Positions 16,872 to 26,359 of a DNA stretch of 64,000 bases are shown piece by piece. Each line of letters begins with the position of its first letter. Position 1 is the first letter of the stretch. A model generated the notes under the pieces. The model worked only from the letters and a program-made list of their open reading frames with translations. It did no database searches and was not told the origin of the DNA. This stretch comes from an uncultured Paracoccaceae bacterium (GTDB taxonomy: Bacteria > Pseudomonadota > Alphaproteobacteria > Rhodobacterales > Rhodobacteraceae): contig CAKSTR010000003.1 in the NCBI GenBank assembly GCA_934500835.1, forward strand, positions 124,001-188,000, given 5' to 3'. Both the position numbers and the translations under genes were made by a program.

Positions 16872-16901
16872 AACCCCGCCCCATTCCGGGCGGGGTTTTG
16901 T
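16872..16901 (+). terminator. Rho-independent terminator after rplT
   Basis: Ten-bp stem AACCCCGCCC/GGGCGGGGTT with loop CATTCC, followed by a T-rich run. It lies immediately after the palindromic element. Confidence 0.85.
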
Positions 16902-17129
16902 CTTGCAGGTCCGGGCTGACTCACGCCCCGGCTGCAACCGGCCAAGGCGTCAGGACGCGCGGGATTGCAGCGCATGCCGCGGATCGCGGCCGGCGGCCGT
17001 GCCGAAGAGGCTTCCCTTTTGCCGCGCAAGGCCCTATAGGCCGGCATCCGCCCCCGTGGACGGAGCCTCCAAGGGCCCTGCTGGACGACATCCCGGCTTG
17101 CGCCATGACCCTTAACCCAGGAGACCCCG

Positions 17130-17399
17130 ATGTCGATCACCGTCGAAGAAAAGACCCGCCTGATCAAGGAATACGCGACCAAGGCCGGCGACACCGGCTC
17201 GCCCGAAGTGCAGGTTGCGATCCTCAGCTCGCGCATCGCCACCCTGACCGAGCACTTCAAGTCGCACAAGAAGGACAACCACTCGCGTCGTGGCCTTCTG
17301 ATGCTGGTGGCCCAGCGCCGCAAGCTTCTGGACTATCTGAAGGGCAAGGACGAAGGCCGTTACAACACGCTGATCCAGCGTCTCGGCCTGCGCCGCTAA
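17130..17399 (+). CDS. rpsO: 30S ribosomal protein S15
   Basis: 89-residue uS15, which binds 16S rRNA and organises the platform of the small subunit. Family motifs are [17 protein letters not shown] near residue 23, [25 protein letters not shown] near residues 46-70, and the C-terminal [14 protein letters not shown] precedes ATG 17130. It is on the same strand as pnp as in most bacteria, but a terminator and an opposite-strand gene lie between them, so they are not one simple operon here. Confidence 0.98.
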   Translation: MSITVEEKTRLIKEYATKAGDTGSPEVQVAILSSRIATLTEHFKSHKKDNHSRRGLLMLVAQRRKLLDYLKGKDEGRYNTLIQRLGLRR

Positions 17400-17431
17400 G
17401 GCGGTAACCCGGCAGAACAGCGAAAGCGAAC

Positions 17432-17464
17432 GCCCGCATCACAGGATGCGGGCGCTTCTTTTTC
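17432..17464 (+). terminator. Rho-independent terminator after rpsO
   Basis: Nine-bp stem GCCCGCATC/GATGCGGGC with loop ACAG, then GCTTCTTTTT. It is well placed 32 bp after the rpsO stop. Confidence 0.88.
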
Positions 17465-17514
17465 TGGATGCCGCGTCGTCGTCCCGCCGCACCTGCCGAT
17501 GTGGCGTGCGCGGG

Positions 17515-17997
17515 TCAGGCGCCTTCCATGCAATTGGCGATGGCAGCAATTGCGTCGCGGGTGCCGGTCAGGTCGATGCGTGCGACCTCGTCCTGTTCGT
17601 TCGACAACGAGAGCACTTCGCGCTGAGCAAGATCGATCAGGAAGTCCTCGCTCTCGATCTCGACGAAGATGCCGCCTGCACCCTCCAACGCCATGCCATG
17701 GGCATCGGCGGTATAGCTCTGGTCATCAAGGCTGAAGCTGACCGGATAGGTCGCGCCGTCCTCGATATCGGTCCAGGCGGAATTGCTGACCGTCATGAAG
17801 CCGGTGTCGTTCTCGATGTCGAAGCCGATTTGGATCAGCGAGCCATCTTCATAGGCCGAACTCATATAGCAGCCATTGCCCAGATCCTCTGAGCGGTAGA
17901 CCTCCCATCCGCCGGCTTCTTCAAGCAGTTGATCGGCCTGCACCATGGCCGAAGACGCAAACAACGCGACACTTGCCGCAAGAACGCTGAATTTCAT
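17515..17997 (-). CDS. Hypothetical exported protein
   Basis: 160 residues with a typical signal peptide (MKFSVLAASVALFASSAMVQA, cleaved before DQLLEE). The mature part is acidic and beta-rich (GWEVYRSEDLGNGCYMSSAYEDGSLIQIG) with two cysteines, one in NGCYM and one near the end (NCMEGA), which could form a disulfide. I do not recognise a family; proteins of this size and pattern in Rhodobacteraceae are usually annotated as hypothetical periplasmic proteins. It lies antisense between rpsO and pnp, using the ATG at 17997 with an AAGGAAGAC-like site upstream. Confidence 0.75.
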   Translation of the reverse strand: MKFSVLAASVALFASSAMVQADQLLEEAGGWEVYRSEDLGNGCYMSSAYEDGSLIQIGFDIENDTGFMTVSNSAWTDIEDGATYPVSFSLDDQSYTADAHGMALEGAGGIFVEIESEDFLIDLAQREVLSLSNEQDEVARIDLTGTRDAIAAIANCMEGA

Positions 17998-18196
17998 CGT
18001 GGTCTTCCTTCTCCCAACGCGGAGGCCTGTCTCACGTTGATTCTCGCAGGTCAACCAGTGACTTAGCCTTGGCGGCCCGCCCGCCCGGCCCTTCCGCAGA
18101 AAGCCAATCCGCCCCTTCCCAAAACGCCCGTTTTCCTGTATGGCCCCCGCCATCTGTGACGTGAGGCCCGCCCCCGGCCGCATGCAAAGGATAGGG

Positions 18197-18217
18197 GGCG
18201 GCGGCAATGGGGCCGCC
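18197..18217 (+). promoter_or_regulatory. Hairpin in the pnp 5' leader
   Basis: GGCGGC and GCCGCC (18197-18202, 18212-18217) can pair about 50 nt upstream of the pnp start. The sequence CATGCAAA occurs just before (18181-18188) and just after it (18217-18224). Enterobacterial pnp leaders are cleaved at a hairpin during autoregulation; a similar role here is only a suggestion. Confidence 0.3.
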
Positions 18218-18267
18218 ATGCAAACGGGGAACCGGCAGGGGCCGGATGACCCCAGAGGAACCGATAT

Positions 18268-20412
18268 ATGTTCAATGTGACGAAAAAATCCATCCAGTGG
18301 GGCAATGAGACGCTCACGCTGGAAACGGGGAAGGTTGCGCGTCAGGCCGATGGTTCGGTCATCGCGACGCTGGGCGAAACGCAGGTGATGGCGAACGTGA
18401 CCTTCGCGCGCCAGCCCAAGCCCGGCCAGGACTTCTTCCCCCTGACCGTGCACTATCAGGAAAAATACTATGCCGCGGGCAAGATCCCCGGCGGCTTCTT
18501 CAAGCGCGAGGCGCGGCCTTCGGAAAAGGAAACGCTGGTTTCCCGCCTGATCGACCGGCCGATCCGTCCGCTTTTCGTCGAAGGCTTCAAGAACGAAGTC
18601 CTCGTCATGGCCACCGTGCTGTCCTGCGATCTGGTCAATGACCCGGATATCGTGGCGATGATCGCCGCCTCGGCCGCGCTGACCGTGTCGGGCGTGCCCT
18701 TCATGGGCCCGATCGGCGCCGCCCGCGTCGGTTTCGTGGACGGCAACTACGTCCTGAACCCGTCGATGGACGACATGACCCGCCTGCGGATGAACCCCGA
18801 GCAGCGTCTGGATCTGGTTGTCGCCGGCACCAAGGACGCCGTGATGATGGTCGAGTCCGAGGCCTATGAGCTGACCGAAGAGGAAATGCTTGGCGCCGTC
18901 GTGTTCGGTCACGAGCAGATGCAGGCCGTGATCGACCTGATCATCGACTTCGCCGAAGACAGCGCGAAAGAGCCGTTCGACTTCACCCCGCCCGACTACT
19001 CGGCGCTTTATGCCTCGGTGAAGAAGGCCGGTGAGGCGCAGATGCGCGCCGCTTTCGCCATCAAGGACAAGCAGGACCGCACCAATGCCATCGACGCGGC
19101 AGTTGATGCGATCAAGGCGGCGGTTTCGGAAGAAGAGAAAGCCGATGCCAACCTTGGCCCGGCGATCAAGAAGCTGGAATCGTCGATCCTGCGCGGTGAC
19201 GTGGTGAAAACCGGCAAGCGCATCGACGGACGTGACACCAAGACCGTCCGCCCGATCACCTGCGAAAACGGCATCCTGCCACGCGCGCATGGCTCGGCCC
19301 TGTTCACCCGCGGGGAAACCCAAGGGCTGGTCGTTACCACGCTGGGCACCGGCGAGGATGAGCAGATCATCGACGCGCTGAACGGCAACTACCGGTCCAA
19401 CTTCCTGCTGCACTACAACTTCCCGCCCTATTCGGTTGGCGAAGTTGGCCGCGTGGGTTCGCCCGGCCGTCGTGAGATCGGCCATGGCAAGCTGGCATGG
19501 CGCGCGCTGCAGGCGGTGCTGCCGGCCCCGACCGACTTCCCCTACACCATCCGCGTGGTGTCGGAGATCACCGAATCGAACGGCTCCTCCTCGATGGCTT
19601 CGGTCTGCGGCGGCTCCTTGTCGATGATGGACGCGGGCGTGCCGCTGAAATCGCCGGTGGCGGGCGTGGCCATGGGCCTGATCCTGGAAGATGACGGCAA
19701 ATATGCCGTGCTGACCGACATCCTTGGCGACGAGGATCACCTCGGCGACATGGACTTCAAGGTTGCGGGCACCGAAGCCGGCATCACCTCGCTGCAAATG
19801 GACATCAAGATCGCCGGTATCACCCCCGACATCATGAAACAGGCGCTGGCGCAGGCGAAAGACGGCCGCATCCACATCCTGGCCGAGATGAACAAGGCGC
19901 TGTCGGCGCCGCAGGGCTTCTCGGAATATGCGCCGAAGATCGAGACGATGACCGTCCCCACCGACAAGATCCGTGAAGTGATCGGCTCGGGCGGCAAGGT
20001 CATCCGCGAGATCGTCGAAGTCTCGGGTGCCAAGGTCGACATCAACGATGACGGCGTGATCAAGATCGCCTCTTCGGACGCCGCTGCCATCAAGAAGGCG
20101 CATGACATGATCTGGTCGATCGTGGCAGAGCCGGAAGAGGGCCAGATCTACACCGGCAAGGTGGTGAAACTGGTCGATTTCGGTGCCTTCGTGAACTTCT
20201 TCGGCAAGCGTGACGGTCTGGTCCATGTGTCGCAAATCGCCAACAAGCGCCTGAACCACCCGAACGAGATCCTGAAAGAAGGCCAGGAAGTGAAGGTGAA
20301 ACTTCTGGGCTTCGACGATCGCGGCAAGGTGCGCCTTGGCATGAAGATGGTCGATCAGGAGACCGGCGCCGAAATCTCGGCCGAGAAGCTGAAGGAAGAC
20401 GCCGAGGGCTGA
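18268..20412 (+). CDS. pnp: Polynucleotide phosphorylase
   Basis: 3'-5' exoribonuclease using phosphate, 714 residues, full length. Domain order is complete: RNase PH domain 1 (roughly residues 10-145), helical domain, RNase PH domain 2 (~310-460, including [16 protein letters not shown]), KH domain ([13 protein letters not shown] near residue 570) and S1 domain ([17 protein letters not shown] near residue 628). It is the degradosome nuclease that trims mRNA and small RNAs. A strong terminator follows at 20434. Confidence 0.98.
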   Translation: MFNVTKKSIQWGNETLTLETGKVARQADGSVIATLGETQVMANVTFARQPKPGQDFFPLTVHYQEKYYAAGKIPGGFFKREARPSEKETLVSRLIDRPIRPLFVEGFKNEVLVMATVLSCDLVNDPDIVAMIAASAALTVSGVPFMGPIGAARVGFVDGNYVLNPSMDDMTRLRMNPEQRLDLVVAGTKDAVMMVESEAYELTEEEMLGAVVFGHEQMQAVIDLIIDFAEDSAKEPFDFTPPDYSALYASVKKAGEAQMRAAFAIKDKQDRTNAIDAAVDAIKAAVSEEEKADANLGPAIKKLESSILRGDVVKTGKRIDGRDTKTVRPITCENGILPRAHGSALFTRGETQGLVVTTLGTGEDEQIIDALNGNYRSNFLLHYNFPPYSVGEVGRVGSPGRREIGHGKLAWRALQAVLPAPTDFPYTIRVVSEITESNGSSSMASVCGGSLSMMDAGVPLKSPVAGVAMGLILEDDGKYAVLTDILGDEDHLGDMDFKVAGTEAGITSLQMDIKIAGITPDIMKQALAQAKDGRIHILAEMNKALSAPQGFSEYAPKIETMTVPTDKIREVIGSGGKVIREIVEVSGAKVDINDDGVIKIASSDAAAIKKAHDMIWSIVAEPEEGQIYTGKVVKLVDFGAFVNFFGKRDGLVHVSQIANKRLNHPNEILKEGQEVKVKLLGFDDRGKVRLGMKMVDQETGAEISAEKLKEDAEG

Positions 20413-20433
20413 GTTCCCTCTTGGAAAATATCA

Positions 20434-20464
20434 GGCCCCGGAAGCAATTCCGGGGCCTTTTTAT
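20434..20464 (+). terminator. Rho-independent terminator after pnp
   Basis: Ten-bp stem GGCCCCGGAA/TTCCGGGGCC with loop GCAA, followed by TTTTTATTT. Confidence 0.9.
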
Positions 20465-20485
20465 TTCGCCTGCTTCTTGAGTTGC

Positions 20486-20501
20486 CGAAGAATATTCGAA
20501 G
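20486..20501. promoter_or_regulatory. AT-rich dyad upstream of dadA
   Basis: CGAAGAATATTCGAAG, centred on the palindrome GAATATTC, lies about 125 bp before the dadA start in an unusually AT-rich stretch. It partly resembles the Lrp/AsnC binding pattern, and dadA genes are often controlled by an Lrp-family regulator. The match is loose. Confidence 0.3.
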
Positions 20502-20618
20502 AAATACAATTTATGACGTCAATTCTTCACCATTCATGCGCGGTCGCAGGAATCTTCACCAAATCCTTTCTGACAGATCCGCTATCTTCGCCGGAAGTTT
20601 CTCGGACAGGAGTCTTCC

Positions 20619-21917
20619 ATGCGCGTTGTCGTCCTTGGTGCGGGTGTCATCGGTGTCACCACGGCCTGGCAGCTGATGAAGGCGGGGCATGAGGTCACGG
20701 TGATCGACCGCCAGACCGGCCCGGCGCTGGAGACCTCTTTTGCCAATGCGGGCGAGGTTTCCTTTGGCTACTGCAGCCCCTGGGCCGCGCCCGGCATCCC
20801 GAAGAAGGCGATCAAATGGCTGATGATGGAGCATGCGCCGCTGATCCTTCGTCCCAAGATCGATGGTGCGATGATCTCCTGGCTGGTGCAGATGCTGCGC
20901 AACTGCACCTCGGGGCGCTATGCGATCAACAAGAGCCGGATGCTGCGGCTGGCCGATTACAGCCGCGTCTCGCTGGCGGCGCTGCGCGAGGAAACCGGCA
21001 TCGCCTATGACGAGCGGATGAAGGGCACGCTGCAGCTGTTCCGCACGCAGGCACAGCTGGACGCCTCGGCCAAGGATGTGAAGGCCCTGAAGGCCGATGG
21101 CATCCCTTGCGAGGTGCTGGACCCGGCGGGCTGCATCGCGCAGGAGCCGGCACTGGCGCAGGCGCGCGACAAGATCGTGGGTGGTCTTCTGACGCCGCTG
21201 GATGAGACCGGCGACTGCTTCAAGTTCACCAATGCGCTGATGGATCTTGCGGCCGCCAGGGGCGTAACCTTCCGCTGGGGCGAGACGGTCCAGCGCATTC
21301 AGACCGAAGGCGGCCGCGCCACCGGTGCCCTGACCGACAAGGGTACGATCAAGGCCGATGCGGTTGTGGTGGCGCTTGGCAGCTACAGCCCGATGATGCT
21401 GCGCGAGCATGGCATCAAGCTGCCGGTCTACCCGGTGAAGGGCTACTCGCTGACCGTGCCGATCACCAACCCGGACCTGGCGCCCGAATCCACCGTGATG
21501 GACGAAAGCTACAAGATCGCCATCACCCGGCTGGGCGACCGCATCCGCGTCGGCGGCATGGCCGAGATTTCGGGCTACAACAACCGGCTGGAGCCTGCCC
21601 GGCGCCGCACGCTGGAGCATTCGGTCAGCGACCTTTTCCCCGGCGGGGATCTGTCGCAGGCGACATTCTGGTCGGGCCTGCGTCCGATGACGCCCGATGG
21701 CACGCCGGTGATCGGCGCGACGGCGGTGAAGGGCCTTTTCCTCAACACCGGGCACGGCACGCTTGGCTGGACCATGTCCACCGGCTCGGCCCGCGTCATC
21801 GCCGATATGGTCTCGGGAACAAAGACCGACATCGACGCCACCGATCTGGGCTATGCCCGCTACCTGGGCGGGGCCGCGCGCCCGGTGCCGCAGGCCCAGG
21901 CGATCCCGGCCGAATGA
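20619..21917 (+). CDS. dadA: D-amino acid dehydrogenase small subunit
   Basis: FAD-dependent membrane-associated enzyme of 432 residues that oxidises D-amino acids (chiefly D-Ala) to 2-oxo acids and passes electrons to the respiratory chain. It opens with the dinucleotide-binding motif [16 protein letters not shown] and continues with [19 protein letters not shown] near residue 46, typical of DadA. The C-terminal FAD motif [21 protein letters not shown] is near residue 375. GGAG precedes ATG 20619. No alanine racemase (dadX) is adjacent. With the aminotransferase at 9912 and the epimerase at 8763 the window is rich in D-amino acid functions. Confidence 0.95.
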   Translation: MRVVVLGAGVIGVTTAWQLMKAGHEVTVIDRQTGPALETSFANAGEVSFGYCSPWAAPGIPKKAIKWLMMEHAPLILRPKIDGAMISWLVQMLRNCTSGRYAINKSRMLRLADYSRVSLAALREETGIAYDERMKGTLQLFRTQAQLDASAKDVKALKADGIPCEVLDPAGCIAQEPALAQARDKIVGGLLTPLDETGDCFKFTNALMDLAAARGVTFRWGETVQRIQTEGGRATGALTDKGTIKADAVVVALGSYSPMMLREHGIKLPVYPVKGYSLTVPITNPDLAPESTVMDESYKIAITRLGDRIRVGGMAEISGYNNRLEPARRRTLEHSVSDLFPGGDLSQATFWSGLRPMTPDGTPVIGATAVKGLFLNTGHGTLGWTMSTGSARVIADMVSGTKTDIDATDLGYARYLGGAARPVPQAQAIPAE

Positions 21918-21921
21918 AGCA

Positions 21922-21956
21922 AAACGCCCGCGATCCTGTCGCGGGCGTTTCTCATT
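21922..21956. terminator. Bidirectional terminator between dadA and peroxiredoxin
   Basis: Twelve-bp stem AAACGCCCGCGA/TCGCGGGCGTTT with loop TCCTG. T-rich tracts follow in both directions, suiting the convergent genes on either side. Confidence 0.88.
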
Positions 21957-21969
21957 TCACGGGGCCGGC

Positions 21970-22626
21970 TCAGACCGGACGTTTGGCATAGCGCAGATAG
22001 GGCAGCTTGATGTCCAGCTTGCCATACTTCTCTTCCGCCTGATCGGTCGGCACCGACAGTGCCACGATCACGTCCTGCCCCGGCACCCAGTTGGCCGGAG
22101 TGGCAAAGGGCACGCCATCGGTGGCCTGCACCGCATCCAGCGCGCGCAGGATCTCGGCGAAGTTGCGGCCCACCGACATCGGATAGGTCATCGTCAGCCG
22201 CACCTTCTTGTCCGGCCCGACGATATAGACCGTCCGCACCGTGGCCGAGTTGGCGGGCGTGCGTCCCTCGGTCGGCAGGTAGAAATCGGCCGGCAGCATG
22301 TCATAGGCCTTCGACACGTTCAGCGACACATCGTCGATGATCGGGAAATCCGCCGGGGCGCCGCCGACGGTTTCGATGTCGCGCTTCCATTTTTCGTGGT
22401 CCGAGACCGAATCGACCGAAACGCCGATCACCTTGGTCTTGCGCTTGGCCCATTCCGGGGCCAGAGCCGCCACGGCGCCGAACTCGGTCGTGCAGACCGG
22501 GGTGAAATCCCGTGGGTGGCTGAACAGGATCGCGTAGCCATCGCCTACGAAGTCGTGGAAACGGATGGTGCCGGCAGTCGACTCGGCGGTGAAATCGGGG
22601 GCAATGTCGTTGATACGGACGGCCAT
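21970..22626 (-). CDS. 1-Cys peroxiredoxin (Prx6 type)
   Basis: Thiol peroxidase of 218 residues reducing H2O2 and organic hydroperoxides. The peroxidatic cysteine is in the conserved FSHPRDFTPVCTTEFG near residue 47. Downstream come VIGVSVDSVSDHEKW and the long Prx6-type C-terminal half (RTVYIVGPDKKVRLTMTYPMSVGRN). No second cysteine suitable for a resolving role is visible, supporting the 1-Cys class. It is divergently placed to an aldehyde dehydrogenase with 271 bp between them. Confidence 0.93.
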   Translation of the reverse strand: MAVRINDIAPDFTAESTAGTIRFHDFVGDGYAILFSHPRDFTPVCTTEFGAVAALAPEWAKRKTKVIGVSVDSVSDHEKWKRDIETVGGAPADFPIIDDVSLNVSKAYDMLPADFYLPTEGRTPANSATVRTVYIVGPDKKVRLTMTYPMSVGRNFAEILRALDAVQATDGVPFATPANWVPGQDVIVALSVPTDQAEEKYGKLDIKLPYLRYAKRPV

Positions 22627-22897
22627 GGCAGCTTCTCCTGATTGACGGCCCTGACATAGCCCATTTGGAACGCAGTTTCATCCCCCTGCCCTGCGGATTA
22701 GCCAAATTAGAACAACCGTCCGAGGATTTCTGCGGCAATGGAACAAACCTTTCGCCGGCGCGCCGGGCAGAATGCCCATCCTCCTGCCAGATTGCAGCGT
22801 TTCCCGACATCCTTCCGTCGGAACGTGACTTGCGCCTCTGCCGCTGGCCTGCAATCTTTGATCAAATCCCCACGCACCCCGGACAGCGGAGAGTCTC

Positions 22898-24343
22898 ATG
22901 CTGCAAAAACGTGAATTCTATATCAACGGGCGGTGGGTTGCCCCCGCCAAGGCGCGTGACTGGCAAGTCATCAACCCCTCGAACGAAGAGCCCTGCGCGG
23001 TGATCAGCCTTGGCGATCAGGCCGACACCGATGCCGCCGTGGCCGCCGCCAAGGCCGCATTCCCGGCCTGGGCCGCCACCCCGCCGGCCGAACGCGCCCG
23101 CCTTGTCCGCGGCATCCTCGACCAGTATGAAAAGCGCCTGCAGGAATTCGGCGAGGCGATCAGCATGGAGATGGGTGCCCCCATCGACTTTGCGATCTCG
23201 GATCAGGCCTCTTGCCTGCCCTGGCACACCAACAACTTCCTCAAGGCCTTCGAGCATATCGAATGGGTGCGCCCGCTTGGTCCGCAGGCCCCGCATTCCG
23301 CCGTGGCGATGGAGCCGATCGGCGTTGTCGGCCTGATCACCCCGTGGAACTGGCCGGTCAACCAGATCGCGCTGAAGGCGATCCCGGCCATGCTGGCGGG
23401 CTGCACCTGCGTGCTGAAACCGTCCGAAGAAAGCCCGCTGAACGCGATGCTCTTTGCCGAGTTCTGCCATGACGCCGGCATCCCCGCCGGGGTCTTCAAC
23501 CTTGTGAACGGCGACGGGCCGGGCGTCGGCACCCAGCTTTCCAGCCACCCGGACGTTCAGATGATCTCTTTCACCGGCTCCACCCGCGCCGGCCGGGCGA
23601 TCTCGAAGGCCGCGGCCGAGTCGCTGAAGCGCGTCACGCTGGAACTGGGCGGCAAGGGGGCGAACCTTCTGTTCGCCGATGCCGATGAGAAGGCCGTCGA
23701 ACGCTCGGTCCGCCGGATGATGGAGAACACGGGGCAAAGCTGCAATGCGCCCTCGCGCCTGCTGGTCGAACGCTCGGTCTATGACCAGACCGTCGCCAAG
23801 GCCGTTGCCGTTGCCGAATCGATCAAGGTCGGCCCGGCCTCGGAAAAGGGCGACCATATCGGCCCGGTGGTGAACAAGCGCCAGTGGGACCAGATCCAGG
23901 GCTATATCCAGAAGGGCATCGACGAAGGTGCCCGTCTGGCCACCGGCGGCCCCGGCCTGCCCGAAGGGTTCAACCGCGGCTTCTATGTCAAGCCGACGAT
24001 CTTCGCCGATGTGAAACCCGGCATGACGATCGAGAAGGAAGAGATTTTCGGCCCGGTGCTGGCGATCATTCCCTTCGAGACCGAGGAAGAGGCGGTGCAG
24101 ATCGCCAATGACACGCCCTATGGTCTGACCAACTACGTCCAGTCCGGCAGCCCGGCGCGGTCGAACCGGCTGGCCCGCCAGCTGCAGGCCGGCATGATCG
24201 AGATGAACGGCAAGCCGCGCGGTGCGGGGTCGTTCTTCGGTGGCGTCAAGCAATCGGGCCGCGCGCGCGAGGGCGGGATCTGGGGTCTGGAAGAGTTCCT
24301 CGAACCCAAGGGTATCGCCGGCTGGGACTTTGCCGCCGAATAA
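22898..24343 (+). CDS. NAD(P)-dependent aldehyde dehydrogenase family protein
   Basis: 481 residues, oxidising an aldehyde to the acid. Catalytic elements are complete: TPWNWPVNQIALK (Asn of the active site) near residue 148, FTGSTRAGRAI near residue 225, the general-base Glu in LELGGKGANLL near residue 250, and the nucleophilic Cys in NTGQSCNAPSR near residue 284. EIFGPVLAIIPF is near the C-terminus. Substrate cannot be assigned; the gene stands alone with its own terminator, facing a peroxiredoxin, which would fit aldehyde detoxification. Confidence 0.92.
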   Translation: MLQKREFYINGRWVAPAKARDWQVINPSNEEPCAVISLGDQADTDAAVAAAKAAFPAWAATPPAERARLVRGILDQYEKRLQEFGEAISMEMGAPIDFAISDQASCLPWHTNNFLKAFEHIEWVRPLGPQAPHSAVAMEPIGVVGLITPWNWPVNQIALKAIPAMLAGCTCVLKPSEESPLNAMLFAEFCHDAGIPAGVFNLVNGDGPGVGTQLSSHPDVQMISFTGSTRAGRAISKAAAESLKRVTLELGGKGANLLFADADEKAVERSVRRMMENTGQSCNAPSRLLVERSVYDQTVAKAVAVAESIKVGPASEKGDHIGPVVNKRQWDQIQGYIQKGIDEGARLATGGPGLPEGFNRGFYVKPTIFADVKPGMTIEKEEIFGPVLAIIPFETEEEAVQIANDTPYGLTNYVQSGSPARSNRLARQLQAGMIEMNGKPRGAGSFFGGVKQSGRAREGGIWGLEEFLEPKGIAGWDFAAE

Positions 24344-24368
24344 CCCCTGAAGGCATGAAACGCAGGAG

Positions 24369-24400
24369 CGGGGGCCCTTTGCGGCCCCCGTTTCGCCTTT
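24369..24400 (+). terminator. Terminator after the aldehyde dehydrogenase gene
   Basis: Eight-bp stem CGGGGGCC/GGCCCCCG with a 6-nt loop, then TTTCGCCTTT. Confidence 0.75.
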
Positions 24401-24749
24401 GACGGCGCATATGCGTCATGCGTGGGTCTTGGCTGTTTGATCCCGGAGTTTGATGGGGCGATCCTTTCCTTCGAATGGAAGGATTCCCCTGGATCCATGA
24501 CCCCTTGCGAACGCACAAGGCGTCCGTTCAGGTGCCAGACGATTGCCCGACCTTCGCCCGGAACCGTTCCGTTCAGCCTCTCCAGCGCCTCCTGAGTGTC
24601 GCACTCGGGTGTGGGTCGCAGCATGAACCTTTCATGCTGGCGATTTTCATGCTATGAATGGTTCAGTATTTATCCACTAGTATCAAATGGTTAACGAAAA
24701 ACTGGTTAACGCCGCAGGGGTGTGCCCCGGGCAATCGGGGTAGTGGGAC
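24401..24749. promoter_or_regulatory. Upstream region of RTX-2 with inverted and direct repeats
   Basis: This gene-free stretch holds an imperfect hairpin (ATCCTTTCC/GGAAGGAT, 24461-24484), a perfect 9-bp inverted repeat CAGCATGAA-CCT-TTCATGCTG (24619-24639), a second TTCATGCT at 24646, and two copies of GGTTAAC (24689-24695 and 24704-24710). Base composition drops sharply toward AT from 24625 to 24705, suiting a promoter. GGTTAAC also occurs in the RTX-1 promoter, but here the TTAA half-sites are 11 bp apart, not 7. Confidence 0.45.
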
Positions 24750-25766
24750 ATGCTGACTCTGTTCGGTCTGCTCGGCGCGATGTTCGCCGGGATCATTGCG
24801 GAATCGGTCCTTGCCGTCACCGACCCCGCGGCGTCTGACGACGAGGACGATACCCCTGACGACCAGACGCAGGGTGGCACCATTCCGCTGGATGGCGATG
24901 GCAGCGAAGGGGATGCCGGCAGCGACCTGATCCTGTCCGATGATGATCCCGATCCTGCCGCCGAACCGCTGACGCTGCTTGGTGGGGTCGGTGATGACCT
25001 GCTTCAGGGCGGCGATGCGGCGGACCGGATCGGCGGCGGCGGTGGCAACGACCAGATCGATGCAGGTCTCGGCGATGACCGTCTGGATGGCGACGAGGGC
25101 GATGATATCCTCTGGGCCGGCATGGGGGCGGACACGCTGGCGGGTGGTGCGGGCGATGACATCCTGCATGGTCAGGAAGGCGATGATGTCGTGACAGGCG
25201 GTGCCGGAGATGATTCGCTTTGCGGCCATGACGGCGATGACAGCCTGGCAGGCGACGAAGGCCAGGACACGCTGATCGGCGGCACCGGCATTGACACGCT
25301 GGAGGGTGGCGCCGATGCCGACTGGCTTGCCGGGGGCGAGGGCGGCGACCTTCTGCTGGGTGGCACCGGCGGCGACACGCTGGATGGGGGCACCGGCGAT
25401 GACACGGTTCACAGCGCCTTTCCGGACGGTGATGACGGAGATGTCGATTTCCTGAACGGCGGCGATGGCGATGACATGCTGTTCCTTGGCGCGGGCGACC
25501 ATGGCAGCGGCGGCACCGGGACGGATGTCTTTACCCTTAGTCAATGGCTGGATGAGGGGGAGTTCGCGACCATCACCGATTACGACCCGGACGAGGACCA
25601 GATCGTTGTGGTCTATGACCCCGAGATCCACGCCGACCCGCAGGTGACGCTGTCGCCGGTCGACGGCTCGCACGATGTGCAGATCCTGCTCGACGGCAAT
25701 GTGATCGGTCTGGTGACGGACGGCGCCGGAATGTCTGCGGACGACATCACGCTGGTCACGGCCTGA
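24750..25766 (+). CDS. Short RTX calcium-binding repeat protein with hydrophobic N-terminus (RTX-2)
   Basis: 338 residues with the same plan as the protein at 11811: a hydrophobic N-terminal segment (MLTLFGLLGAMFAGIIAESV), a long acidic linker (DDEDDTPDD, LSDDDPDPAAE), about 17 RTX nonapeptides (residues 78-245, interrupted near 222-236), and a ~90-residue C-terminal domain with ITDYDPDEDQIVVVYDPEI, matching [11 protein letters not shown] of RTX-1. One repeat ends in Cys (DDSLC), unusual for this motif. There is no catalytic domain and no nearby type I exporter. Its stop overlaps the end of the convergent DUF1643 gene by 11 bp. Confidence 0.85.
   Translation: MLTLFGLLGAMFAGIIAESVLAVTDPAASDDEDDTPDDQTQGGTIPLDGDGSEGDAGSDLILSDDDPDPAAEPLTLLGGVGDDLLQGGDAADRIGGGGGNDQIDAGLGDDRLDGDEGDDILWAGMGADTLAGGAGDDILHGQEGDDVVTGGAGDDSLCGHDGDDSLAGDEGQDTLIGGTGIDTLEGGADADWLAGGEGGDLLLGGTGGDTLDGGTGDDTVHSAFPDGDDGDVDFLNGGDGDDMLFLGAGDHGSGGTGTDVFTLSQWLDEGEFATITDYDPDEDQIVVVYDPEIHADPQVTLSPVDGSHDVQILLDGNVIGLVTDGAGMSADDITLVTA
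24981..25484 (+). repeat. Tandem 27-bp units encoding RTX nonapeptides (RTX-2)
   Basis: Roughly 17 diverged units encode GGxGxDxLx motifs; one 45-bp irregular segment interrupts the register near 25413-25457. Confidence 0.8.
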
Positions 25767-26268
25767 TCCAGCACTCGGCCGCGCGATCCTTGCGGACATA
25801 CAGCGGATGGCGCGGCTGGCCGGCGGCGGTCAGCCCAAGATGCAGCAGCGGCTTGCCGGTCTGGCGAAGCAGGGCCTCGGCCAAGGCGGCGCGGCCCAGA
25901 AGCGTGCCGTGGTTGCCCCAGGCGCAGATCACCCCATCGGCCCATTGCACGCTTTTCACCAGCAGACGGTCGTTCTCGGGGCCTTCGGGCGCAGGTGCGG
26001 CGCGCAGATCGCGCGGATCGGTGGCGCGGAAGGCGAACAGATTGGCCACCCGGACCGCACCCTGACCCATCGCCCGGGCCCGCGCCTCGCACCGCGCCAC
26101 GGTAGGATCGTTGCGCAACTCGCTGGCGGTGGAGGGGTTCAGCATGACGAACAGCAAACGTGGCGCATCGGTGTCCCAAACGCGGGTCAGCAGGTAGCGA
26201 TAGGTTTCGCAGGGCGAATAGAGCGCGGTTGAAACCGTGCCGCCCGCCTGATGGCTGCGCAGGATCAT
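25756..26268 (-). CDS. DUF1643 domain-containing protein
   Basis: 170 residues from ATG 26268. The pattern RYLLTRVWDTDAPRLLFVMLNPSTASELRNDPTVARCEARA is split over residues ~23-63 and is characteristic of DUF1643, together with RVANLFAFRATDPRDL and VICAWGNHG. The family is widespread, often near or on mobile DNA, and its biochemical role is unknown to me. Longer in-frame starts upstream read into non-conserved sequence. It is convergent with RTX-2, sharing 11 bp, and lies 91 bp from the truB stop on the same strand. Confidence 0.85.
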   Translation of the reverse strand: MILRSHQAGGTVSTALYSPCETYRYLLTRVWDTDAPRLLFVMLNPSTASELRNDPTVARCEARARAMGQGAVRVANLFAFRATDPRDLRAAPAPEGPENDRLLVKSVQWADGVICAWGNHGTLLGRAALAEALLRQTGKPLLHLGLTAAGQPRHPLYVRKDRAAECWIRP

Positions 26269-26359
26269 GGAACGGGCCTTGAGCGGGCCGCGACCGATCC
26301 CGTCCGTCCGTGGCAACGCCGCCGAGAGGCCCCTCGACGGGGCCCGAGACTGCAGGTCC

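Noticed and set aside
24401-24749. tRNA or small RNA gene in the gap before RTX-2
   Set aside because: Hairpins are present but no cloverleaf, no TTC-loop signature and no T-tract terminator fit a defined RNA gene.
24663-25799. Minus-strand open frame antisense to RTX-2
   Set aside because: Same artefact as at RTX-1: periodic translation of the RTX repeat DNA on the wrong strand.
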